Assembly (NCBI GenBank): GCA_949295755.1
Contig: CASFMG010000087.1
Location: 1-8,359, forward strand
DNA from: an uncultured Christensenella sp.
GTDB lineage: Bacteria > Bacillota > Clostridia > Christensenellales > UBA1242
Reading direction: 5' to 3'
Length of the DNA: 8,359 nucleotides
The notes under the pieces: model-generated
The model's database searches: none
Seen by the model: only the letters and a program-made list of their open reading frames with translations
What the model was told of the DNA's origin: nothing
Position numbers and translations under genes: made by a program
In this document: positions 1 through 6,526 of the stretch, piece by piece
Layout: each line of letters opens with the position of its first letter
Position numbering within the stretch: position 1 is the stretch's first letter

Positions 1-116
1 ATTTTTGCTTCTTTAATTAAATGAAGCAAAAGATCTAACGGTCCTTCGAAATTTTCAAGTTTTACCTTATATATGTTTGTATCTTGAATTTCTTCCTGTT
101 CTAAAATATTTTCCAT
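1..116 (-). CDS. scpA: Segregation and condensation protein A, N-terminal fragment
   Basis: ScpA is the kleisin subunit of the bacterial SMC-ScpA-ScpB condensin complex, which compacts and segregates the chromosome. Only the first 38 codons are inside the window; the gene runs off the left edge. After a short leader (MENILEQEEIQDTNI) the protein reads YKVKLENFEGPLDLLLHLI, the highly characteristic ScpA N-terminus (F-x-GPLDLLLxLI) that binds the SMC neck. The ATG (116-114) shares one base with the TAA stop of the upstream M50 protease gene (TAATG), so translational coupling is likely. An M50 protease directly before scpA is a common arrangement in Clostridia. Identification is confident despite the short fragment; nothing can be said about the rest of the gene. 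Confidence 0.9.
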   Translation of the reverse strand, partial: MENILEQEEIQDTNIYKVKLENFEGPLDLLLHLIKEAK

Positions 117-781
117 TATACAAACAACCCCCAAAACCAAAAGAATCCACTAATAACTCCACTTGTTACATAAGAAAAAACAATATCGAAAAGTGGTGTT
201 ATTAAAAATATTAGAAGTATAATTGTTCCATATCTTTGCAAAAATGTAACAAAACCATTACCGGCTGGTGTTATTGCTTTTATAAAATTAAAGCCATCAA
301 GCGGAAATATAGGAAGAAGATTAAACACAAATAGTGACAAGTTTAAAATAATCATATAAAACAAAAAGTAGTACAAAAAAATTAAAAATAAATTTGTTGA
401 TGCCAAAAGAAATTGGCCAACAAAAAAGTAAATACCACTAAAAACAAATGCTAAAATTAAATTTGCAGTAACACCTGCTAGTGAAACTAAAACAAGTCCT
501 TTTCTATAGTGCTTAAAATGAAGTGGATTTATTTCAACAGGTTTTGCCCAACCAAAACCAAATAAAAACAAACACAAAAAGCCAATAGGATCAATGTGCT
601 TAAAAGGATTTAGTGTCAATCTGCCAAGTGCTTTTGCAGTTGGGTCGCCCATTTTGTAAGCAACATATGCGTGAGAAAACTCGTGTGAGCAAAAAGCCAA
701 CATAAGTGCTAATACATATGCAACTAATAATGCTAAAATTTGAACAAAAGGTAAATTTGACCCAATTAAATCGTAAATCAT
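116..781 (-). CDS. Site-2 protease family (M50) membrane metalloprotease
   Basis: A 221-residue intramembrane zinc metalloprotease of family M50, of the short type without PDZ or CBS domains found next to scpA in many Firmicutes. The zinc-binding HExxH motif is HEFSH (H33, E34, H37) at the end of the first hydrophobic segment, and the third ligand region is NLLPIFPLDG with D162. The LGRLTLNPFKHIDPIG segment (52-67), typical of this subgroup, follows the HExxH helix. About five to six hydrophobic segments are visible. These proteases cleave within or near membrane segments; the substrate of this subgroup is unknown. The start is set by the ATG at 781. There is only a weak purine run (TAGG) in front, and a strong promoter lies so close that the mRNA may be nearly leaderless. 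It should not be confused with SpoIVFB, the M50 enzyme controlled by SpoIVB: both belong to M50, but this gene shows the scpA-linked pattern. Confidence 0.92.
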   Translation of the reverse strand: MIYDLIGSNLPFVQILALLVAYVLALMLAFCSHEFSHAYVAYKMGDPTAKALGRLTLNPFKHIDPIGFLCLFLFGFGWAKPVEINPLHFKHYRKGLVLVSLAGVTANLILAFVFSGIYFFVGQFLLASTNLFLIFLYYFLFYMIILNLSLFVFNLLPIFPLDGFNFIKAITPAGNGFVTFLQRYGTIILLIFLITPLFDIVFSYVTSGVISGFFWFWGLFV

Positions 782-789
782 ACCTATGT

Positions 790-818
790 ATTATACATAA
801 TTAGTAAACATTTTGCAA
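790..818 (-). promoter_or_regulatory. Promoter of the M50 protease gene with almost no leader
   Basis: On the minus strand TTGCAA (813-818) is followed after exactly 17 bp by a perfect TATAAT (790-795). Only 8 bases separate the -10 box from the ATG at 781. The expected transcription start, about 7 bases past the -10 box, therefore falls at 781-784, giving a leaderless or nearly leaderless transcript. The promoter lies just downstream of the dacF terminator, as expected for a separate transcription unit. Confidence 0.6.
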
Positions 819-822
819 GAGA

Positions 823-854
823 TAATAAAAGAAAGGTTGCCCTTTCTTTTATTA
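823..854 (-). terminator. Intrinsic terminator after dacF
   Basis: A perfect 14-bp inverted repeat (823-836 with 841-854) with a 4-nt loop lies 7 nt past the dacF stop codon. In the minus-strand RNA the 3' arm is CCUUUCUUUUAUUA, so the U-rich stretch is inside the arm. This could also work as a bidirectional terminator. It separates dacF from the M50-scpA unit. Confidence 0.7.
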
Positions 855-861
855 CATATAT

Positions 862-2028
862 TTACCAATTTTCAGCAATTATTTTAATTGAATCAAAGTA
901 TCCAACTTTTTCAATATCTTCCTTTACAATTAAATCAATTTCTTTGACAACATTTCCGTCTTTTGTAATGGTTAAAATTCCAACTTTTTCTCCACTATTT
1001 ATAGGTGCTTTAAGTTTATCGTTAACTACATAAGATATGTCATATCCAGTGTTTGAACCTTTTTTACAAAGCCCATAATAACTTTCTTTTGCATATATGT
1101 TTGCAGTTTTGCATTTAGACTGCAAAATCTCATAGTTTTCTAAAACTGGAACATTACAATCTAGTACATTTTTGTTTTCGTAGTTGGCAAAACCATAATT
1201 GAATAGTTCTGTAACACCATTAAATCTTTCTTGTCCTGTTTTTGCTCCGACAACTACTGCAATAAGTCTAAAATCATTTTTTTGTGCAGAAGCAGTTAAA
1301 CAATATCCCGCTTCTGATGTTGAGCCTGTTTTACCACTATCACAACCTTTGTAGTATCTAACAAGTTTGTTTGTGTTTACAAGTTCAGTTTCTCTACCTG
1401 ATGGATGTGTCAATTTGTCCATCCATATTGTGCTTAAAGAGTGATAGTGTTCGTGTTTTAGTAATTCTTTTAAAAGTATAGCACAATCATTTGCACAAGA
1501 ATATTGTTCAGGTGCTGGAAGACCTGTACAGTTAGCGTATAGTGTATTTTCCATATTAAGTTCTTTTGCTTTTTCGTTCATTTTTTGTACAAACGCACTT
1601 TCACTACCTGAAATTTGTTCTGCAAGAGCAACACTTGCATCGTTTGCCGACATCATTACAACACTTTTTATTAAATCTTCTGTTTTATATTCAACATATG
1701 GGTCAATAAAAACTTGTGAACCACCCATCTTTGATGCGTTTTCTGTTGTTGTAATCATTGTATCAAGTGTTAAACTTCCATTGTCTATTGCTTCGTATGT
1801 TAAAAGCAATGTCATTATTTTTACCATACTTGCAACTGGCAATCTTGCTTTTGAATTGTTTTCATAAATAATTGTATTAGTGTTATAATCCATCAAGAGT
1901 GATGCTTTTGAATTGATTTGTAAAATATCACTTTCTGCTTGTACAGTGTCATTAACTTTTATAGTACTACTACATATAGGTATTATCAATAAACATAATA
2001 CACAAAATATTGCAAAAATTTTTTTCAT
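862..2028 (-). CDS. dacF: D-alanyl-D-alanine carboxypeptidase (DacF/PBP5 type, peptidase S11)
   Basis: A 388-residue low-molecular-weight penicillin-binding protein that trims the terminal D-Ala from peptidoglycan stem peptides outside the cytoplasmic membrane. An N-terminal signal peptide (about 1-31, MKK then a hydrophobic core) precedes the catalytic domain. All three active-site motifs are present: SxxK as SMVK (S67, K70), SxN as SAN (S127-N129), and KTG (K233-G235) within SGKTGSTSEAGYC. A PBP5-type C-terminal beta domain fills about 285-370, and the last ~18 residues (ending KIIAENW) could form the short amphipathic membrane anchor of this family. The neighbours spoIIM and pnp favour DacF, the sporulation-associated member, over vegetative DacA. 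The ATG at 2028 has AAAGGAG 9 nt upstream, partly inside a hairpin. A terminator follows the gene. Confidence 0.92.
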   Translation of the reverse strand: MKKIFAIFCVLCLLIIPICSSTIKVNDTVQAESDILQINSKASLLMDYNTNTIIYENNSKARLPVASMVKIMTLLLTYEAIDNGSLTLDTMITTTENASKMGGSQVFIDPYVEYKTEDLIKSVVMMSANDASVALAEQISGSESAFVQKMNEKAKELNMENTLYANCTGLPAPEQYSCANDCAILLKELLKHEHYHSLSTIWMDKLTHPSGRETELVNTNKLVRYYKGCDSGKTGSTSEAGYCLTASAQKNDFRLIAVVVGAKTGQERFNGVTELFNYGFANYENKNVLDCNVPVLENYEILQSKCKTANIYAKESYYGLCKKGSNTGYDISYVVNDKLKAPINSGEKVGILTITKDGNVVKEIDLIVKEDIEKVGYFDSIKIIAENW

Positions 2029-2061
2029 AAAAAACTACTCCTTTTATAGAAGTAGTTTTTT
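2029..2061 (-). terminator. Hairpin ending pnp and overlapping the dacF ribosome binding site
   Basis: A perfect 11-bp stem (2029-2039 with 2051-2061) with an 11-nt loop lies between pnp and dacF. In the minus-strand RNA the 3' arm is AGUAGUUUUUU, running directly into the dacF AUG. It has the shape of an intrinsic terminator for pnp. The dacF ribosome binding site AAAGGAG (2038-2044) lies in the loop with its last two bases in the stem. Any dacF transcript starting upstream must pass this hairpin. The same design is seen in front of spoIVB. Confidence 0.7.
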
Positions 2062-2075
2062 CAAATTTGTTATTT

Positions 2076-2864
2076 TTATTCTTTAATTAAATTTAAAAGT
2101 ATGATTTTAATTTTATCACACGCCTTTTTTGCATTGGTTAAAACTTCATTATGGCTTAAATTGTCGCTTTTATTATCAAAAACATTAACTACACTAGCAA
2201 TTCCACAAACTTTAAATTTAAAATAGTTTGAAATAATACAATCAAATACTGTACTCATAGAAACCGTATCGGCACCCATATTTCTCAACATATCAACTTC
2301 TGCCATAGTTTCATAACTTGGCCCCAGAAGTTGAGCGTGTGTTCCCTGTCTAACATTGATATCATTTTCATTTGCTATTTTTTTCATCTGTTCAAACATT
2401 TCTTGATTGTAAGCATTTGTCATTGAAACAAATTCCAATGGTTTAACACTGACTAACGGATTTTGCCCTGTAAAATTTATGTGGTCATAAATAAGCATAA
2501 TATCGCCAACTTTAAATGTTTTGTTTATTCCACCACAAGAAGTTAAAAGAATAACTTTTTTTGTTTTTAATAAACTTAATATTTTAAATGGCAAAATAAC
2601 ATTTTGCATATTACCACTTTCATAAAAATGAAGTCTTGAAACCAATACCACTTTTTTATTGTTTATTGTTCCAAAAATAAATTTTCCACTATGTCCTTTT
2701 ACTTTTGATAAAGGCATTTTTAATTTTTTGTAATCTACAATAGTTACATTTTCCATACTAGGGATTGCTGCCATAAGTCCACTGCCCACCACTATTGCAT
2801 AATCAACATTTTCTATATTATACTTGTTTTTTAATACTTTTACAATTTTATCTGCCTTTGTCAT
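2076..2864 (-). CDS. Purine nucleoside phosphorylase (trimeric, PNP/MTAP family)
   Basis: A 262-residue cytosolic enzyme expected to split purine (deoxy)nucleosides with phosphate into the base and (deoxy)ribose-1-phosphate for purine salvage. Family landmarks in order: GSGL (27-30, phosphate-binding S28), GH (57-58), the R-x-H-x-Y segment (R77, H79, Y81), DHIN (127-130), GPSYET (181-186, with the purine-contacting Glu185), MST (203-205, phosphate-binding S204) and the Asn in SVVN (N227). Several usually conserved positions differ: the usual TNAAGG is LTSCGG, MSTVPE is MSTVFD, and TNMAAG is VNVFDN. It is probably active, but substrate preference could be shifted. The ribosome binding site AAAGGTG (2869-2875) lies 4 nt before the ATG. 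The flanking spoIIM-like gene and dacF match the Bacillus spoIIM-xerD-drm-pupG-dacF neighbourhood, without xerD and drm. Confidence 0.88.
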   Translation of the reverse strand: MTKADKIVKVLKNKYNIENVDYAIVVGSGLMAAIPSMENVTIVDYKKLKMPLSKVKGHSGKFIFGTINNKKVVLVSRLHFYESGNMQNVILPFKILSLLKTKKVILLTSCGGINKTFKVGDIMLIYDHINFTGQNPLVSVKPLEFVSMTNAYNQEMFEQMKKIANENDINVRQGTHAQLLGPSYETMAEVDMLRNMGADTVSMSTVFDCIISNYFKFKVCGIASVVNVFDNKSDNLSHNEVLTNAKKACDKIKIILLNLIKE

Positions 2865-2880
2865 AATTCACCTTTAATAT

Positions 2881-2910
2881 ATAATTACATTTAAAATTAC
2901 ATATTGTCAA
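2881..2910 (-). promoter_or_regulatory. Possible pnp promoter
   Basis: On the minus strand a consensus -35 box TTGACA (2905-2910) just past the spoIIM-like stop codon is followed after 18 bp by AATTAT (2881-2886), preceded by TGT as in extended -10 elements. The predicted start near 2874 would fall at the ribosome binding site, so the leader would be very short. The surroundings are extremely AT-rich, so the -10 call is uncertain; the -35 match is the stronger part. Confidence 0.4.
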
Positions 2911-2912
2911 CT

Positions 2913-3536
2913 TTAAATTACTAATATAATATTACTTCTGAAAATAAATAATAAAAATGTTTCAACAAGATTTACTATTGTTAGAGCAAGAGTTGCAATT
3001 AAAAATGGATACAACATATTAGAGAACTTTTTACATTTTAAATAATTATTGATTTTTATTTGTCGGCACATAAAAACAAAAAATGCTAATAAAATTGCAA
3101 GCATCATAAGTTGGCAAGGAAGTATAATCAATAATGATTTTATTATTCCATTAAAACTAAAAACCAAAATTATCATTATACAATTTATTGATATTAAAAA
3201 TGCTCTATATGCAAGCAAACACCAACCAAACAAATATAAAAATGGATTTAGTGAAAATATTAGTAACAAAGCCATTACAATTTCATATGATAGCAACCTA
3301 CCAAAAAAATTTTGTGAAAACTTTTCCAAGTCTTCTAACTGATATGTTAAATTAAAGTCTTCAAACACATCGCTTTCACCAAGATTAAATAATTTTATTG
3401 CCGTAAATATACCAGTTAAAAGACCAACAAAACAAAACAATAAACATATAATGATTTTAAGTTTATTTTGTGAAAAAAATTCTGCTCCTGTATATCGTAA
3501 AGAATATAAATTTTTTGCAATTCTTTTTGATTTCAT
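2913..3536 (-). CDS. Probable stage II sporulation protein M (SpoIIM-like membrane protein)
   Basis: A 207-residue integral membrane protein with about five hydrophobic segments (roughly 27-48, 81-101, 103-125, 129-158, 172-198), a short basic N-terminus (MKSKRIAKNL) and a polar loop at about 50-80. Length and topology fit SpoIIM, the membrane protein that with SpoIID and SpoIIP forms the peptidoglycan-degrading engulfment machine in the mother cell. Position supports this: in Bacillus spoIIM lies upstream of pupG and dacF, and here the gene directly precedes pnp and dacF. Sequence-level recognition is only moderate; the segment WCLLAYRAFLISINC resembles the G/A-rich second half of this family. 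It could be another small polytopic protein. The gap to spoIVB is 35 nt, and no clear ribosome binding site precedes the ATG at 3536. Confidence 0.6.
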   Translation of the reverse strand: MKSKRIAKNLYSLRYTGAEFFSQNKLKIIICLLFCFVGLLTGIFTAIKLFNLGESDVFEDFNLTYQLEDLEKFSQNFFGRLLSYEIVMALLLIFSLNPFLYLFGWCLLAYRAFLISINCIMIILVFSFNGIIKSLLIILPCQLMMLAILLAFFVFMCRQIKINNYLKCKKFSNMLYPFLIATLALTIVNLVETFLLFIFRSNIILVI

Positions 3537-3564
3537 ATAATATAATTATTCACAAAAAAGTCAA
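3537..3564 (-). promoter_or_regulatory. Weak promoter-like pair before the spoIIM-like gene
   Basis: TTGACT (3559-3564) and TATTAT (3537-3542), 16 bp apart on the minus strand, lie in the spoIVB-spoIIM gap. The -10 box abuts the ATG at 3536, so a transcript from here would start inside the coding region and could not use this start codon. It is therefore either a chance match in AT-rich DNA or a sign that the true start is further downstream. Confidence 0.2.
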
Positions 3565-3571
3565 ATATTCG

Positions 3572-4786
3572 TCAAGAAACTTCATTTAACATCCAATCAC
3601 TATAAACCCCATATCCTTTTGTTGGATCATATAAAAACACGTGAGTTACTGCACCGATAAGTTTTCCATCTTGAACGATTGGAGAACCACTCATTCCTTG
3701 AACAATTCCACCTGTTAAATCTAATAACCTTTTATCTTTTACTCTAAAAATAAAACTTTTATCAGACGAAGAATGTTGATTGTATGTTTTTATGATTTCG
3801 ATATCATATTCTTCCCTTATTCCACTTACCGAACTAATAATCTTTGCCTTACCTACTCTAACTAATAGTCTTGAAGCGATTGGACAAGATAAATTTTTGT
3901 CAACAATATTATCATCATTAGTAATTTCTCCAAAAACACCACAACTAGTATTTTTGTCTATATCTCCATTCGACATAGAACCTTGAACAAATAAGCATCT
4001 TAGTTCTCCAGCCTTGCCCTTTGTTCCTTTTGTTATGCCAAGCATCGTGCAAGGATAAATATTGCCATCATTCACAGGTATTTCAACACCAGTTTCAAAA
4101 TCGGTTATTGCGTGTCCTAGAGCACCAAATTCATTTTCTTCTGTAACAAAAGTCAATGTCCCTATGCCTTGAGCATCATTTCTTATCCAAATGCCCAGTT
4201 TATATTCATTTGTTTGAGAATCTAGTATTGGTGTTAGAGTTGTTGTTTGTTCTTTGTTATCTCTAATAAAAGTAACATTTACATCTTCGCCTTTACTTTC
4301 ACTTAATTGTTTTTTTATATCTTCAACATTAAAAATATCTATACCATTTATTTTTGTTACAATATCTCCACTTGTAAGTTTTGTATTATTTTTTTGTTGA
4401 GAATTAGAAACCACACTATTTGTTCCAACAACTATAACACCTTTTGTTGTAACACTAAAACCAAGTGGAACACCTCCTAAATAAACAGATTTATCATCAC
4501 AAACAACAACTGTTGTTTTTTTAATTGGAATAAAACCAAATAATTTTATAACTAGTGATGTTTTCTTTTCTTTAACGCCACCTGTTGTCCATATATCTTC
4601 TGTAAGTTTTGTTTCAACAAAATCTCCAAGTAAATTTTTGTCATTTAATTGCTCTAAATTTGAAAGTGTTATTGGCGTGTTTTCATTTAAAGAGTAAATT
4701 GTTTTAAAATCAACATTTTGCAATGTTATAACAAAACAACTTGCAAACACAACACCTAAAATTTTTAATATAACTTTTTTAAACAT
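3572..4786 (-). CDS. spoIVB: SpoIVB serine peptidase (stage IV sporulation protein B, S55 family)
   Basis: A 404-residue signalling protease made in the forespore and exported to the space between the spore membranes. In Bacillus it cleaves SpoIVFA and so releases the M50 protease SpoIVFB to process pro-sigma-K. Domains in order: an N-terminal membrane anchor (about 5-23), a linker, a PDZ domain (about 110-190, with LTSGDIVTKINGIDI at 137-151), then the S55 peptidase domain. Catalytic landmarks are the His in GALGHAITD (H225) and the nucleophilic serine in GIVQGMSGSPIVQ (GMSGSP 364-369), with acidic residues just before it at 351-356. The ending THVFLYDPTKGYGVYSDWML is typical of the family. 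Length is close to the Bacillus protein (about 426). It follows recN, as in Bacillus, but spo0A, the usual next gene, is absent. The ribosome binding site AAGGTGG lies inside a hairpin 7 nt before the ATG. Confidence 0.96.
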   Translation of the reverse strand: MFKKVILKILGVVFASCFVITLQNVDFKTIYSLNENTPITLSNLEQLNDKNLLGDFVETKLTEDIWTTGGVKEKKTSLVIKLFGFIPIKKTTVVVCDDKSVYLGGVPLGFSVTTKGVIVVGTNSVVSNSQQKNNTKLTSGDIVTKINGIDIFNVEDIKKQLSESKGEDVNVTFIRDNKEQTTTLTPILDSQTNEYKLGIWIRNDAQGIGTLTFVTEENEFGALGHAITDFETGVEIPVNDGNIYPCTMLGITKGTKGKAGELRCLFVQGSMSNGDIDKNTSCGVFGEITNDDNIVDKNLSCPIASRLLVRVGKAKIISSVSGIREEYDIEIIKTYNQHSSSDKSFIFRVKDKRLLDLTGGIVQGMSGSPIVQDGKLIGAVTHVFLYDPTKGYGVYSDWMLNEVS

Positions 4787-4820
4787 AAAAAAACCACCTT
4801 ATAAGTCTATAAGGTAGTTT
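4787..4820 (-). terminator. Hairpin ending recN and containing the spoIVB ribosome binding site
   Basis: A 13-bp stem (4791-4803 with 4808-4820) with a 4-nt loop, complete in the minus-strand RNA with one G-U pair (4795/4816; it would be a C-A mismatch in plus-strand RNA). The 3' arm UAUAAGGUGGUUU continues into four more U and then directly the spoIVB AUG at 4786. It is a terminator for argR-recN by shape, and at the same time its 3' arm holds the whole spoIVB ribosome binding site (AAGGUGG, 4794-4800). Folding would hide the site. Confidence 0.75.
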
Positions 4821-4833
4821 ATATTTTTTTTTG

Positions 4834-6516
4834 TTATTTATTCAAAGATTGTTTGTACTCGGTTGCCATATTTAAAAGTTCTTTTGAGTGCATAAGTCCT
4901 ATTTCACTTGATTTGCTACCAAACAATATTGATAAGTATTCTAATAACTGATTTTCATTTAAATATGTTGCTACACTTTTTGTTTGGTTGTTTGAAACAA
5001 CTTTACTAATGAAAATGTGTTTATCAGCAAGTGCAGTAACTTGAGCAAGATGTGTGATGCAAATTATTTGATAGTTTTTAGATAGTGTTGCTAATTTTTG
5101 TCCAACCTTGTATCCAATCTCCCCACTTACACCACTATCAATTTCGTCAAAAACTAAAATTGAAACATCGTTTTCTTGTGCAAAAACATTTTTAATTGCC
5201 AGCATAAATCTGCTCATTTCTCCACCAGAAATAGTTTTTGTTAAACTTTTTTGTTGTTCACCAATATTCGCTGAAAATAAAAATTCTACATCGTCAATGC
5301 CACTATTAGTAAAATTGCATTCTTGCTCCGACTTTAAATCTTTAAAACTTATTTCAAATTTTGTATTTTTCATACCGAGAGAGTTTAGTTCTTCTTTAAC
5401 TTTTTTTTCTATTTCTGTTTTTAGTTTTATTCTTAAATTATGAAGATTTAAACATTCATTATACAAGTTATGTCTAATTTCATTTTGTTTAAAAATAAGA
5501 TTTTTTAAAATTTCTTCACTATTTAAAATGTTATCATAATCTTCTTTTATTTTTGTTAAATAATTTTCAACATCTTTTAGTGTTGGTCCATACTTCTTTT
5601 TTAACACTTTTAAATGTTCTTGCCTTTCTGTTATGGTATCAAGTTCTGTTTCAGAAAATGACAAATTTGACAAATACTCTTTTATTGATGAACTTATATC
5701 TTCGATATCAATTAAACAACTATTTAATCTTTCATCATATTCTAATAATCTATTGTCATATACTTTTGCAATGTTTAAATTCATAAGTGCAGATTGGAGC
5801 TCATTGTTATTTAACGCACTATAACATTGGTTTAATGATGTTGAAATCTTTTCAAAGTTAGATAGAGTCTGTATTTTTTCTGCCAACTTTTCATCTTCAT
5901 CTTTTTCTATGTGTGCATTTTCAATTTCTTTTATCTGATATGAAAGCAAGTCTAGTGTCCTTTCTCTATCTTCTTCTTTGCCACCAATGTTTTTAATTTG
6001 ACTTTCTAATTCTTTGTAAGTAGTGATATATTTAGAAATTTTTTCTTTTGAAGAAATCAACAAAGTTGGTTTATACGTATCTAACATCTTTAAATGATTT
6101 TTTACATTTAAAATACTAACACTTTCATTTTGTCCATAAAAATCTAAAATCATATTTCCAATTTGTTTTAACATTGAAACCGTAACAGGTTCTCCATTTA
6201 TCAAAGATGTTGACTTTCCTTCAACACTAAAACTTCTTGAAATTATGAGTATATCTTCACACTCAATTTGAAATTCGTTTAATTTTTCTTTTATATTATT
6301 TGAAACATTTTCAAAAACTGCTTTTACGCTTAATTCGTTGGAACCGTGTCTTATATTATCTTTTGATGGCTTGTCGCCAAGAACAAAATTTAATGCATCT
6401 AAAATAATACTTTTGCCTGCTCCTGTTTCTCCAATCAAAACATTAAAGCCTAAGTGAAAACTTAGACTTGTATTTTCTATAATTGCAAAATTTTTTATAG
6501 TTAACGTTTTTAACAT
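4834..6516 (-). CDS. recN: DNA repair protein RecN (SMC-like ATPase)
   Basis: A 560-residue cytosolic ATPase that acts early at DNA double-strand breaks in recombinational repair. It has the split-ATPase layout of the SMC/RecN family: Walker A GETGAGKS (29-36) at the N-terminus, a central coiled-coil region (about 150-380, rich in K/E/L), then signature TISGGEMSR (428-436), Walker B ILVFDEID (453-460) and D-loop SGVSG (461-465), followed by ITHLAQVTALADKHIFISK. Length matches the family (about 550-575). One deviation is that the usually conserved HGQHEHQSLL stretch reads YGQNESVSIL (127-136). The start at 6516 is set by AAAGGA overlapping the argR stop, 6 nt before the ATG, so argR and recN form one operon, as ahrC-recN do in Bacillus. 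A terminator-like hairpin follows. Confidence 0.97.
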   Translation of the reverse strand: MLKTLTIKNFAIIENTSLSFHLGFNVLIGETGAGKSIILDALNFVLGDKPSKDNIRHGSNELSVKAVFENVSNNIKEKLNEFQIECEDILIISRSFSVEGKSTSLINGEPVTVSMLKQIGNMILDFYGQNESVSILNVKNHLKMLDTYKPTLLISSKEKISKYITTYKELESQIKNIGGKEEDRERTLDLLSYQIKEIENAHIEKDEDEKLAEKIQTLSNFEKISTSLNQCYSALNNNELQSALMNLNIAKVYDNRLLEYDERLNSCLIDIEDISSSIKEYLSNLSFSETELDTITERQEHLKVLKKKYGPTLKDVENYLTKIKEDYDNILNSEEILKNLIFKQNEIRHNLYNECLNLHNLRIKLKTEIEKKVKEELNSLGMKNTKFEISFKDLKSEQECNFTNSGIDDVEFLFSANIGEQQKSLTKTISGGEMSRFMLAIKNVFAQENDVSILVFDEIDSGVSGEIGYKVGQKLATLSKNYQIICITHLAQVTALADKHIFISKVVSNNQTKSVATYLNENQLLEYLSILFGSKSSEIGLMHSKELLNMATEYKQSLNK

Positions 6517-6526
6517 TTGTTTTCCT

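Noticed and set aside
116..781. M50 protease as SpoIVFB, the partner of SpoIVB in the same window
   Set aside because: It shows the short scpA-linked M50 pattern with its own promoter, and no spoIVFA-like gene is adjacent. Shared family membership alone is not enough.
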